From assembly GCA_903872345.1 (NCBI GenBank), contig CAIQKM010000108.1, positions 150,540 to 214,539 of the forward strand: a stretch of DNA of 64,000 nucleotides, given 5' to 3'. The notes below the pieces were generated by a model, which worked only from the letters and a program-made list of their open reading frames with translations, made no database searches and had not been told where the DNA came from. This stretch comes from an uncultured Verrucomicrobia subdivision 3 bacterium. GTDB taxonomy: Bacteria > Verrucomicrobiota > Verrucomicrobiia > Limisphaerales > UBA11358. Of the stretch, positions 42,147 through 50,139 are shown one piece after another. How positions within the stretch are numbered: position 1 is the first letter of the stretch; every line of letters begins with the position of its first letter. The position numbers and the translations under genes are program-made.

Positions 42147-43481
42147 ATGATTTACAGTTTAAATGATGCCCGGCTGCGATCAGTCTGTTTGGGGATGGCG
42201 GGCCTGGCCGGTTTGATGGTGGCGCTGGCAGCGGCCGCCGCGGAAAAGCCTGACTGGTTGAGTGATGCCTCGGCCACGGTGCGGGAAACCTACGACGGCA
42301 ATATTTTCCTTTCGGATGTCAATGCGCAGTATATCCCGGCCAATTATCCACTGCCGGCCGGCAGCGTGGCGGCGCTGAAGAACAAGTCCTCCACCATCAC
42401 CACGGTGGCCCCGAAATTCGGGGTGAGCTTGCTGCCATGGACGGGCACCAACGCTTTTTCCCAATTCTCGCTGACGTATGCGCCGGAGTTCGCGATTTAC
42501 CAAAATGAAGACAGTGAAACGCATTACGATCATCATTTGATCACCAAGCTGAAAGGACATACGCAGAGCTGGACCTTTGGGTTGGACAATAATTTTGCGT
42601 ATGTGGATGGCAGCCGGGTGGCGCCCACCTATCCGGGCGGTTATGTGACGGCCTATAATACCGCCGCCCCGCGCGAACGGCGGCAGCAGCTTCAGGATCG
42701 CGCGAATATGACGGCGACGCTGGACCGGGAAAGCTGGTTTTTACGGCCGGGGGCGAACCTGACCTATTACGATCTCCAGACCGAGCAGATCAACTCCACG
42801 GGGTACCAGAATTATCCCAGCCGGTACGATGCCCATGGCGGCGTTGACCTCGGCATTAAAATTCCGGAGCACACGGCGCTGACCATCAGCGGCCAGGCGG
42901 GTCACCAGTATCAGGAGAAATTCGCCTTTTCGCCGTATGAGAGTTCCGCCAATTATCTGCGTCTCTTGGGCGGGGCGGAGGGCAAGCCGTTCTCCTGGCT
43001 CACGTTCAAATTCCAGGCCGGACCGGATTTCCGATCTTATGACAGCGCCGCCCCGGTGAACAACCGTAATATGATTACGTATTACGACGAAGGTTCCTTT
43101 GCCGCGACGCTTTCCGCGAATGACACGCTGACGCTGGAGGGCCGGCAGTTTCAATGGGTGTCCAGCGTGGGCAAGGTGCCGTATTTTGATACGACGGCGA
43201 GCCTGACGTGGCATCACCGTTTCAGCGAGGCGGTGGGGTCAGACTTGGGAGTGAAATATTTGGGGGCGGATTACCGTTCCGGTAATTTGAGCACGTGCCT
43301 GCGTTATGACACGGAGTATTGTTTCAACACGGGGCTGAGCTATGCGGTTACGCGGCAGCTTTCGCTGACTATGGGCGCGGAGCTGGACTTGGGCCGCAAT
43401 GCGATGGATGGGATTGCGGATCCCAGCACGCGGGATTTTCACCGCATACTGGTGACGTTTGGGACCACGTGGCAGTTTTGA
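42147..43481 (+). CDS. Outer-membrane beta-barrel protein
   Basis: A 444-aa exported protein. The signal peptide (GLAGLMVALAAAAAEK) is followed by alternating amphipathic strands throughout, rich in Tyr, Trp and Gly (FSQFSLTYAPEFAIY, WFLRPGANLTYYDLQT, ATLSANDTLTLEGRQFQW). It ends GTTWQF; a terminal Phe preceded by such a strand is the usual recognition signal for the BAM machinery. The family is not named with certainty; it resembles porin-like barrels common in Verrucomicrobiota. It follows the secretion operon after about 150 bases and may be transcribed separately. Confidence 0.7.
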   Translation: MIYSLNDARLRSVCLGMAGLAGLMVALAAAAAEKPDWLSDASATVRETYDGNIFLSDVNAQYIPANYPLPAGSVAALKNKSSTITTVAPKFGVSLLPWTGTNAFSQFSLTYAPEFAIYQNEDSETHYDHHLITKLKGHTQSWTFGLDNNFAYVDGSRVAPTYPGGYVTAYNTAAPRERRQQLQDRANMTATLDRESWFLRPGANLTYYDLQTEQINSTGYQNYPSRYDAHGGVDLGIKIPEHTALTISGQAGHQYQEKFAFSPYESSANYLRLLGGAEGKPFSWLTFKFQAGPDFRSYDSAAPVNNRNMITYYDEGSFAATLSANDTLTLEGRQFQWVSSVGKVPYFDTTASLTWHHRFSEAVGSDLGVKYLGADYRSGNLSTCLRYDTEYCFNTGLSYAVTRQLSLTMGAELDLGRNAMDGIADPSTRDFHRILVTFGTTWQF

Positions 43482-43526
43482 CAAGGGATTGTGTTGGGAT
43501 CCTTCAAAGGCATCCCTCTCCAATCT

Positions 43527-45581
43527 TCAAGCGTTTCCCATCAGCAACGCCTTTAACACCGTCCCGTCACTGGTCGGCGGCTGGCAGGCGGTGCCAGTGC
43601 AGACATAGGCGGTAGCGCCAGCCTTGGCAGGCAACGTTTGGGCGAAAGGTTCCACCGCGCCGGTGTTGCCGAGGATGATTTTATTGGGCTGATAGACCGA
43701 GTGCGCAGCGTGCAACAGTTCACGCAGGGCGGGGGCATCCGGTTCACCGGCCAGCACCACGCGGCGCGGTTCATCCAGCCAGAAATCCAGCGCGTGCAAC
43801 ATGTACGCCAGGCCGGCGGGCTGGGTTTGCAGGCGGTGGGCAAACAGTTGCAGCGTCAATTCGGCCGGCTGCTTGAATTCTTCCAGCCCCGTGATGGCGG
43901 CGAGTTTCAACAGGGCCAGGGTGGCCACGGAATTGCCACTGGGTTCGGCGCCATCGTAATCATCCTTGATGCGCAGGATCAAATCATCCGTGCCGGCGGG
44001 GCTCTGCCAGAATCCGCCGTTGGCAGGGTCATAAAAGATTTCAATCATGCGCCGGGCCAGACGGATGGCAAAAACCAGATGCGCGGGTTTGACGGTGGCT
44101 TCGTAGAGATGGATTACTCCATCAAGCAGGAAGGCGTAACCTTCGAGCAGTTGCACGCCGTCGCGTTCACCATCGCGCCAACGGTGAAAGAGAGATTGAG
44201 CCGCTTCATCCCATAAATTGTTGCGCAGGAAGGCGAGGTTTTTTTCAGCAGCGGCGAGATATTTCTCCTCACCCAACACCGCGCCGGCGCGGGCGAAGGC
44301 ACCGAGCATGAGACCGTTCCACGAGGCGAGAATCTTGTCATCGAGATGCGGCCGGATGCGGGTGGCGCGGGCGGCGAGCATCTTGGCCTGCGCGGCGGCC
44401 AGCAAGGGGCGGTCGGCCACCGGCACATCGGACTGTACAATGCTCAGGACGTTCTGGCCGGGCAGGGGCTGCGGATGGCTGTGGTCGGTAAAATTGCCCG
44501 GGGCGGTGATGCCAAAGAAATGGGCGGCCACATTGTATTCCTCCACGGTAAGCAACCGGGACAGTTCGGCGCTGGTCCAGCAATAGAATTTCCCCTCATG
44601 ACCTTCGCTGTCGGCGTCTTCGGCGGAATAGAAACCGCCATCGGGATGGGTCATGTCCCGCAGCACATAATCAAGAATATCCCGCGCCACGCCGGCATGA
44701 TGCGACTGGCCGCTGACCAGATAGGTGTCCAGATACAACTGGGTAAGCTGGGCGTTGTCGTAGAGCATCTTCTCGAAGTGAGGCACGAGCCACTCCGCAT
44801 CCACGGCGTAGCGGGCAAAGCCGCCGCCCAATTGATCGTGAATGCCGCCATCGGCCATGCGGTTGCAGGTATGGACGACCATGGCAATGGCCTCGGTATT
44901 GCGAAACCGGCGGGCGGCCCGCAGCACGGCGAGGGGAATCGCGGGCTGGGGAAATTTGGGCGCGCCGCCGAACCCGCCGTTCACCGGATCGTAGGCATCC
45001 ATGAAAACAGCGGCCGCACGGTTCAAGGTCTCCGGCGTGAGGGGCACATCCTCCCGGGCGTCGCGACTGGTGACGAGTTCCAGGCGGGCATGGAGTTCCG
45101 CCGCCGTATCGACGATTTCCGACTGCCGTTCGCGCCAAATCTTGGCGATCTGCTGAAGCAGTTGCAAAAAACTGGGCCGGCCATGACGCGGGGTCGGTGG
45201 AAAATAAGTGCCGCCGAAGAACGGCTTGCGGTCGGTGTTTAAAAACACATTCAACGGCCAGCCGCCGCTGCCGCTGGTGGACTGCACGAACGTCATGTAA
45301 ATCTTGTCCACATCGGGGCGTTCCTCGCGGTCCACCTTGATGCTGACAAAATGCTCGTTCAGAAAAGCCCCGACCGCCGGATCTTCAAACGATTCGCGTT
45401 CCATCACATGGCACCAGTGGCAGGTGGAATAGCCGATGCTGAGGAAGATGGGTTTGTTTTCGGCGCGGGCGCGGGCAAAGGCGGTTTCGTTCCAAGCGTG
45501 CCAGTTCACCGGATTATGGGCGTGCTGGAGCAGGTACGGCGATTTCTCGCGGGCGAGCAAATTGGTATAAGGAGCGGTCAC
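43527..45581 (-). CDS. DUF255 thioredoxin-domain protein (YyaL/SSP411 family)
   Basis: A 684-aa cytoplasmic protein, the normal family length. It opens with [20 protein letters not shown] and has a thioredoxin-like domain with the active-site pair in [17 protein letters not shown] (Cys54 and Cys57), then [20 protein letters not shown]. The remainder is an alpha/alpha-barrel related to N-acylglucosamine 2-epimerases ([20 protein letters not shown]-like wording, then [17 protein letters not shown]). The function is unproven; a link to redox handling of sugar substrates is often proposed. It is convergent with the barrel gene. Confidence 0.92.
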   Translation of the reverse strand: MTAPYTNLLAREKSPYLLQHAHNPVNWHAWNETAFARARAENKPIFLSIGYSTCHWCHVMERESFEDPAVGAFLNEHFVSIKVDREERPDVDKIYMTFVQSTSGSGGWPLNVFLNTDRKPFFGGTYFPPTPRHGRPSFLQLLQQIAKIWRERQSEIVDTAAELHARLELVTSRDAREDVPLTPETLNRAAAVFMDAYDPVNGGFGGAPKFPQPAIPLAVLRAARRFRNTEAIAMVVHTCNRMADGGIHDQLGGGFARYAVDAEWLVPHFEKMLYDNAQLTQLYLDTYLVSGQSHHAGVARDILDYVLRDMTHPDGGFYSAEDADSEGHEGKFYCWTSAELSRLLTVEEYNVAAHFFGITAPGNFTDHSHPQPLPGQNVLSIVQSDVPVADRPLLAAAQAKMLAARATRIRPHLDDKILASWNGLMLGAFARAGAVLGEEKYLAAAEKNLAFLRNNLWDEAAQSLFHRWRDGERDGVQLLEGYAFLLDGVIHLYEATVKPAHLVFAIRLARRMIEIFYDPANGGFWQSPAGTDDLILRIKDDYDGAEPSGNSVATLALLKLAAITGLEEFKQPAELTLQLFAHRLQTQPAGLAYMLHALDFWLDEPRRVVLAGEPDAPALRELLHAAHSVYQPNKIILGNTGAVEPFAQTLPAKAGATAYVCTGTACQPPTSDGTVLKALLMGNA

Positions 45582-45635
45582 GGCGCACCTTAACCCGGCG
45601 CGGGGGCAGATGCAATTCGGCGATTCTTATTATTC

Positions 45636-45669
45636 TTAGTAGGAGACGACGTCAGGAGACTCTAATTAA
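45636..45669 (+). repeat. Left 34-bp inverted repeat of the RAYT unit
   Basis: Starts TTAGTAGGAGACGACGTC and contains two direct GGAGAC motifs around a GACGTC centre. GTAG near its outer end recalls the tetranucleotide that RAYT proteins recognise at the foot of REP hairpins. Confidence 0.75.
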
Positions 45670-45678
45670 TTCCCCCGT

Positions 45679-46296
45679 TTAAGGCTTTGCATCGCATCCC
45701 AACGGCGGACGTTTAATATTGCCGGCATCCGGTTGGCGCAGTTCACCAAAAATGCGCCAAAATTTCGGCCAATAATCTTCCGCCAAGGGATTCAGCTTGG
45801 GATACCCCGGGATAATGCAGCCCGTGTATGGCCAGGCCTCCGGGCCGGATACCAACTGTTCCTGTACCGGATTGGCCGCGATATAAAAACAAACCTTGGC
45901 AAAGGCGTTCCGTTTTCTTTGTTCCGGCCGCAGTACTTCATCCTGTGCCTGCGGCTGAAATCGGGCTGGCGCCAGTTCCGGCGCCAGATAAGTCCGCAGA
46001 AACGCCATGCCATTCAATTGATCCGAATCCAACCTCAATCCCATCCACACCAAATGGAGATGATCGGGCATCAAACAGTAAATCGGGCAAGTCAAACCTT
46101 CCCGCGCGGCGGCATGCAACATGAGTTCCCGGAATCGGCTGTGAAAAGCCGGGGTTAACCAGCCCCGGGCCCGGTCAAAGACGGTCAGGGTCCAAAACAC
46201 CACGGCATCGGCCTGATAATGCTCGCGGGGCAGACGGGGCAAATAGAATGAACGATTGAGCGGGTCGGGTGATCGCTCGGGCGGCGGAACTCTCAT
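45679..46296 (-). CDS. REP-associated tyrosine transposase (RAYT)
   Basis: A 205-aa Y1/HUH-type nuclease of the IS200-like RAYT branch. The metal-binding HUH motif is His79-x-His81 in CLMPDHLHLVW and the catalytic tyrosine is probably Tyr138 in VCFYIAANPVQEQLV; the following PEAWPYTG is also typical. Such proteins cut and join single-stranded DNA at REP hairpins and are usually domesticated single-copy genes. It is enclosed by 34-bp inverted repeats, with 10 bases between its stop and the left repeat. The family's usual length fits. Confidence 0.88.
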   Translation of the reverse strand: MRVPPPERSPDPLNRSFYLPRLPREHYQADAVVFWTLTVFDRARGWLTPAFHSRFRELMLHAAAREGLTCPIYCLMPDHLHLVWMGLRLDSDQLNGMAFLRTYLAPELAPARFQPQAQDEVLRPEQRKRNAFAKVCFYIAANPVQEQLVSGPEAWPYTGCIIPGYPKLNPLAEDYWPKFWRIFGELRQPDAGNIKRPPLGCDAKP

Positions 46297-46369
46297 GGCG
46301 GGCTGTTTTTTGCTTTGCGGGGGCGCTGAGTTCTATCACGTTGCCAAGCCTGACCCCGGTTTTGATTAT

Positions 46370-46403
46370 TTAGTTAGAGTCTCCTGACGTCGTCTCCTAC
46401 TAA
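46370..46403 (-). repeat. Right 34-bp inverted repeat of the RAYT unit
   Basis: Reverse complement of the left repeat with one mismatch (TTAG against TTAA near the inner end). It lies about 75 bases upstream of the transposase start. Confidence 0.75.
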
Positions 46404-46412
46404 TTTATCAAC

Positions 46413-46961
46413 TCATTTCACCACCAGGGCGCACTTGGGCGGGGCGGACTCGGCGGTGAGGCATTCTCGGAGGTAGGCCACGATGCTGTCCTGGAGCTGT
46501 TCGCAGCGGATGCTCCAGCGGCGGGCGCCGGCGATTTTTTTTACACAGCCGCGCAAGCCGCTAAAACGCACCACCTTGGGCGATTGCTTGAGCTGGCCAC
46601 GCAGTTCATCGCGCAGGCGGGGAAAGAAGAAGAGTTCCAGACTGTCGCCGGATTCCTGGGCGAGCCGGCACAGGTCGGTTTCCTTGGCGGCGGCTTCGGG
46701 ATCGGGCGCGCAGATGGTGTAGCCCAGGTGGGTGAGCACCTTTTCGAGGGCCTGGGAAAATTCGCCCACGGTCACCGCTTCGCGGGACAGCTCGGTTTTG
46801 AAATAATGAAAGACGCTGGCGGCGGCGTGCCGGAGGGTTTCGGGATCCAGAATGCCGTGGGCTTCACCCACGATCTCGACGGTGATCATTTCCGCCGAGC
46901 AGGGGACGCTTTCCCCGCTCGCGAGCTGGAACATCAGGCAATCGGAATGTAATGCAATCAT
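46413..46961 (-). CDS. Conserved-looking hypothetical protein, co-transcribed with nrdR
   Basis: I do not recognise this 182-aa soluble protein. It starts at the stop codon of nrdR (4-base overlap), so the two are translationally coupled. The N-terminal half looks like beta strands (IALHSDCLMFQLASGESVPC, then ITVEIVG), the middle like helices (LRHAAASVFHYFKTEL; GEFSQALEKVLTHLGY). A regulatory or nucleotide-linked role with NrdR is possible but is inference only. The RAYT unit inserted 10 bases past its stop does not disrupt it. Confidence 0.7.
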   Translation of the reverse strand: MIALHSDCLMFQLASGESVPCSAEMITVEIVGEAHGILDPETLRHAAASVFHYFKTELSREAVTVGEFSQALEKVLTHLGYTICAPDPEAAAKETDLCRLAQESGDSLELFFFPRLRDELRGQLKQSPKVVRFSGLRGCVKKIAGARRWSIRCEQLQDSIVAYLRECLTAESAPPKCALVVK

Positions 46962-47413
46962 CGGGCAGCCTCTAATTTTTTAACTTCCGAGACAAAATCC
47001 GTGGCTTCCTGAAACCGGCGGTACACGCTGGCGTACCGCACGTAAGCCACCGAATCAATTTCCCGCAAACCGTCCATAACCATGGTGCCGATGGCTTCAC
47101 CGGGCACCTCGGTCTCAAATTTTACCGTAACGGTGGCCACGATGTGGTCCACCAAGTCTTCCATGGCCTTGGGGGTCACGGGGCGCTTCTGACAGGCCTT
47201 GCGGATGCCGGAAATCAGCTTTTCACGGGAGAACTCCTCATGCCGGCCATCGCGCTTGAGCACCATCAGTCCCTCATGCTCCACCTCTTCATAGGTGGTG
47301 AACCGGTGTTCGCATTGCAAACACTCGCGCCTGCGCCGAATGGTCGCGCCTTCGCTGGAGGCGCGTGAATCAACGACTTTATCTTCCTGACAACCGCATT
47401 TGGGACAACGCAT
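46958..47413 (-). CDS. nrdR: Transcriptional repressor NrdR
   Basis: A 151-aa repressor of ribonucleotide reductase genes. The N-terminal zinc ribbon (MRCPKCGCQEDKVVDSR, then RRECLQCEHRFTTYE) is complete, and the ATP-cone domain (LMVLKRDGRHEEFSREKLIS) binds ATP or dATP. It starts divergently from efp. A TTGACA box (complement of 47465-47470) with an A/T-rich -10 lies upstream, and the leader can form an AGCCAC/GTGGCT hairpin just before the ATG. Confidence 0.95.
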   Translation of the reverse strand: MRCPKCGCQEDKVVDSRASSEGATIRRRRECLQCEHRFTTYEEVEHEGLMVLKRDGRHEEFSREKLISGIRKACQKRPVTPKAMEDLVDHIVATVTVKFETEVPGEAIGTMVMDGLREIDSVAYVRYASVYRRFQEATDFVSEVKKLEAAR

Positions 47414-47499
47414 AAAGCCACAGCTAATGGTGGCTGTCTCTTTTTAACACACAACCTTTTGTGGTGTCAAGCAACCGGCGGAATTATCATAAATGCACC

Positions 47500-47527
47500 T
47501 TGCCTTCGACCTTTTTACTGCTATAAT
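47500..47527 (+). promoter_or_regulatory. Sigma-70-type promoter of efp
   Basis: TTGCCT (47500-47505), 16 bases, then a perfect TATAAT (47522-47527), with the ATG about 44 bases downstream. Confidence 0.6.
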
Positions 47528-47570
47528 TAGCAACTCATTTTAGTAGAGAAAAACACGCGACACCAATTTT

Positions 47571-48128
47571 ATGGCAACAGCTAACGATCTTCGCCGGGGG
47601 ATGGCAATCAATTATAACGGCGACATTGCCGTGGTTCTCGACAGCCAGCACCGCACGCCCGGCAACCTGCGCGCGTTTGTGCAGGCCACCCTGCGCAGCA
47701 TCCGCACCGGCAAATCATCCGATGTGCGTTTCAGCTCCACGGAAAAAATCGAGCCCGTGCCGATGATCAGCCGCAAAATGGAATATAGTTACAAGGACGG
47801 CGAAGATTATGTTTTCACCGACCCGGAAAACTATGAAAGTGTGACGCTGGCCAAGGAACTGGTGGGTGAATCAAAGGACTATCTCGTTGAAAACGGCGTG
47901 GTTACCGTGACGTTCGTCGAAGAAAAGGCCGTGACCATCGAAATTCCGTCCAGTGTGTTCCTGACGGTCACCGATGCGCCCGAAGGCATCCGGGGCGATT
48001 CCGCCAACAACGTCCAGAAGACCTGCACCTTGGAAACCGGCATTCATTGTCAGGTGCCGCTCTTCATCAAGACCGGCGAAAAGATCAAGGTGGATACCCG
48101 CACCGGCAAGTACATGGAACGCGCCTGA
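47571..48128 (+). CDS. efp: Translation elongation factor P
   Basis: A 185-aa EF-P that helps ribosomes through polyproline stretches. The KOW-like domain I (ANDLRRGMAINYNGDIAVVL), OB domain II (YVFTDPENYESVTLAKE) and C-terminal domain III (TLETGIHCQVPLFIKTGEKI) are complete. The loop that enters the peptidyl-transferase centre reads RTPGNLRAF, so residue 32 at the tip is Asn. Lys or Arg is modified at this position in the best-studied EF-Ps. A terminator follows directly. Abundant Pro-rich proteins in this window make the factor relevant. Confidence 0.94.
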   Translation: MATANDLRRGMAINYNGDIAVVLDSQHRTPGNLRAFVQATLRSIRTGKSSDVRFSSTEKIEPVPMISRKMEYSYKDGEDYVFTDPENYESVTLAKELVGESKDYLVENGVVTVTFVEEKAVTIEIPSSVFLTVTDAPEGIRGDSANNVQKTCTLETGIHCQVPLFIKTGEKIKVDTRTGKYMERA

Positions 48129-48157
48129 GGCGTTATCCGCCCGATTTCACTTCAAAA

Positions 48158-48180
48158 GCCCGCCTTGAGCGGGCTTTTTT
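48158..48180 (+). terminator. Intrinsic terminator after efp
   Basis: GCCCGC, loop CTTGA, GCGGGC, then six T, with an A-run before the stem. It lies about 30 bases after the efp stop. Confidence 0.85.
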
Positions 48181-48289
48181 ATTTTGGTGCGGGGCCGTCC
48201 CGGTTCGGACCGCTCAAGAACTTTCCGCCGATTCCGCACGTAAATGCTTTTCAAGCGAAACCAGACCGGTTATTTGTTGGACACAACCT

Positions 48290-50086
48290 ATGTCAGGGCA
48301 GTTGAAAGGCGAAAAGGTGTTTCAGGGCATTGGCGTTTCGGCGGGGGTATGCCGCGGAAAAGTCATTGTATTGCGACGGACTCGCCGGGCCATCCTCAAG
48401 CGCGAGCTGCCGGACGATTCGATTACCCCGGAGATCAAGCGATTCGAACACGTTTTGGTCCGCACCCGCCAGCAGATCACCGAAGTCCAGCGCCGGGTCG
48501 CCGAGACCATGAGCACCTCCGAGGCGGATATCTTCGACGCCCACCTGCTGATGCTCGAAGACCGGGTGCTGATCGAAGAAGTCTTCAAAATCATTCGCGA
48601 GCAGAAAGCCAACGCGGAATATGCCTTTCATACCGCCTCCGACCGTTACATCGCGGTGCTGGAAGCGGTGGAGGATGAATATCTCCGGGAACGGGCCGCC
48701 GATCTGCGCGATCTGACCAACCGCGTTTTGGACAACCTGATGGATGTCAAAGACGCCTACAATCTGCGTCATCTGAGCGAACCGTGCATCCTGGTGGGCC
48801 ACGATCTGAGCCCGTCCATGACCGCCACGCTGGACAAGAAATTTGTCCTGGGCTTTGCCACCGACATTGGCGGCAAAACCTCCCATACGGCCATTCTGGC
48901 GCGTTCGCTGGACATTCCCGCCGCCGTGGGCCTCCAAAACGCCAGTGAGGAACTCGATACGGGTGATTATGTCCTGCTCGACGGCTACAACGGCACCGTG
49001 GTGGTGAATCCCACCGACCAGACGCTCTTTGAATACGGCCAGTTGGTAAAGATCAAGGCCTCGCTCGATGAAAAGCTCCGCGAGATCCAGTTCCAACCTG
49101 CGGTGACGCTCGATGGGAAGACCATTCACCTTTCCGCCAACATCGAGGATCAGCACGATGTCGCCGCCGTCACCCGCCACGGGGCAGAAGGCGTGGGCCT
49201 GTTCCGCACCGAATTTCTCTACATCAACCGCGACAGCCTGCCGACCGAGGACGAACAGTACGAGGTTTATCGCAGCGTGGCGGCGGCGCTGAAACCGAAC
49301 CCGGTCATCATCCGCACGCTCGACATTGGCGGCGACAAATTTGCCTCCCAATTGCAGCTCGCCCACGAGCTGAATCCCTTTCTCGGGTGGCGGGCCATCC
49401 GCTTCTGCCTGGCGCAGCCGCAACTGTTCTGCGCCCAGCTCCGCGCCATTCTCCGGGCGGGCGTGGAGGGTAACATCAAAATGATGTACCCCATGATTTC
49501 CGGACTGGATGAACTGAACCAGGCCAACCAGTTGGTGGAACAGTGCAAGGCGGAATTGCGCGCGCAAAATATTCCCTTCGCGGAAAACCTGGACATCGGG
49601 GTGATGATTGAAATCCCGTCCGCCGCGCTGATTGCCGATACGCTGGCCAAAAAGGTGAAGTTTTTCAGCATCGGCTCGAACGACCTCATCCAGTACGCGC
49701 TGGCGGCCGACCGCACCAATGAACGGGTGTCCCACCTCTACGAACCCACGCATCCGGCCATTCTGAAGCTTATCAAGATGACCGTGGACGCCGCCCATGC
49801 CAACGGCATCTGGTGCGGGGTTTGCGGCGAAATCGCCGGCGACCCGATATTGACCGCCTTGCTCGTCGGATTGGGCGTGGATGAATTAAGCACCGCACCG
49901 GCCGTGCTCGACGAGGTGAAATATATCATCCGCCGGGTGAAACTGGAGGAAGCCAGGCTCTTGGCCGAGTTTGCGCTGAAATGCGACTCCCCCTCACAAA
50001 TCCTCATGCGCTGCGCCGAACTGGCCTTGCAGACGGCCCCGAGCCTGTTCGAGAACAAAGCGATGCTGCCGGCGCCGCAGGGTTAA
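48290..50086 (+). CDS. ptsI: Phosphoenolpyruvate-protein phosphotransferase (PTS enzyme I)
   Basis: A 598-aa enzyme I, which takes phosphate from phosphoenolpyruvate and passes it to HPr. The ATG at 48290 is chosen (FQGIGVSAGVCRGKVIVL follows); the track's start runs back into efp in another frame. The phospho-His is His199 in GGKTSHTAILARSLDIPAAV; the PEP-binding barrel has GLFRTEFLY, IIRTLDIGGDK and the catalytic Cys in GVCGEIAGDP. No HPr gene is adjacent and no EII components are in the window, so it may serve a regulatory or partial PTS. Confidence 0.92.
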   Translation: MSGQLKGEKVFQGIGVSAGVCRGKVIVLRRTRRAILKRELPDDSITPEIKRFEHVLVRTRQQITEVQRRVAETMSTSEADIFDAHLLMLEDRVLIEEVFKIIREQKANAEYAFHTASDRYIAVLEAVEDEYLRERAADLRDLTNRVLDNLMDVKDAYNLRHLSEPCILVGHDLSPSMTATLDKKFVLGFATDIGGKTSHTAILARSLDIPAAVGLQNASEELDTGDYVLLDGYNGTVVVNPTDQTLFEYGQLVKIKASLDEKLREIQFQPAVTLDGKTIHLSANIEDQHDVAAVTRHGAEGVGLFRTEFLYINRDSLPTEDEQYEVYRSVAAALKPNPVIIRTLDIGGDKFASQLQLAHELNPFLGWRAIRFCLAQPQLFCAQLRAILRAGVEGNIKMMYPMISGLDELNQANQLVEQCKAELRAQNIPFAENLDIGVMIEIPSAALIADTLAKKVKFFSIGSNDLIQYALAADRTNERVSHLYEPTHPAILKLIKMTVDAAHANGIWCGVCGEIAGDPILTALLVGLGVDELSTAPAVLDEVKYIIRRVKLEEARLLAEFALKCDSPSQILMRCAELALQTAPSLFENKAMLPAPQG

Positions 50087-50139
50087 TTCCCGCCGGAGCG
50101 CCCATCCCGCCAATTACGGCACCCCCAATCCACCCCGCC

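Larger units (their letters stand above)
45636..46403. mobile_element. RAYT transposase unit bounded by 34-bp inverted repeats
   Basis: A 768-base unit. The ends are 34-base inverted repeats differing at a single base; inside is one transposase gene. IS200/IS605 elements lack terminal inverted repeats, but REP-associated tyrosine transposase genes are typically flanked by REP repeats in opposite orientation, so this is best described as a REP/RAYT unit. Its right end lies 10 bases from the stop of the next gene. No target-site duplication was identified. Confidence 0.7.
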
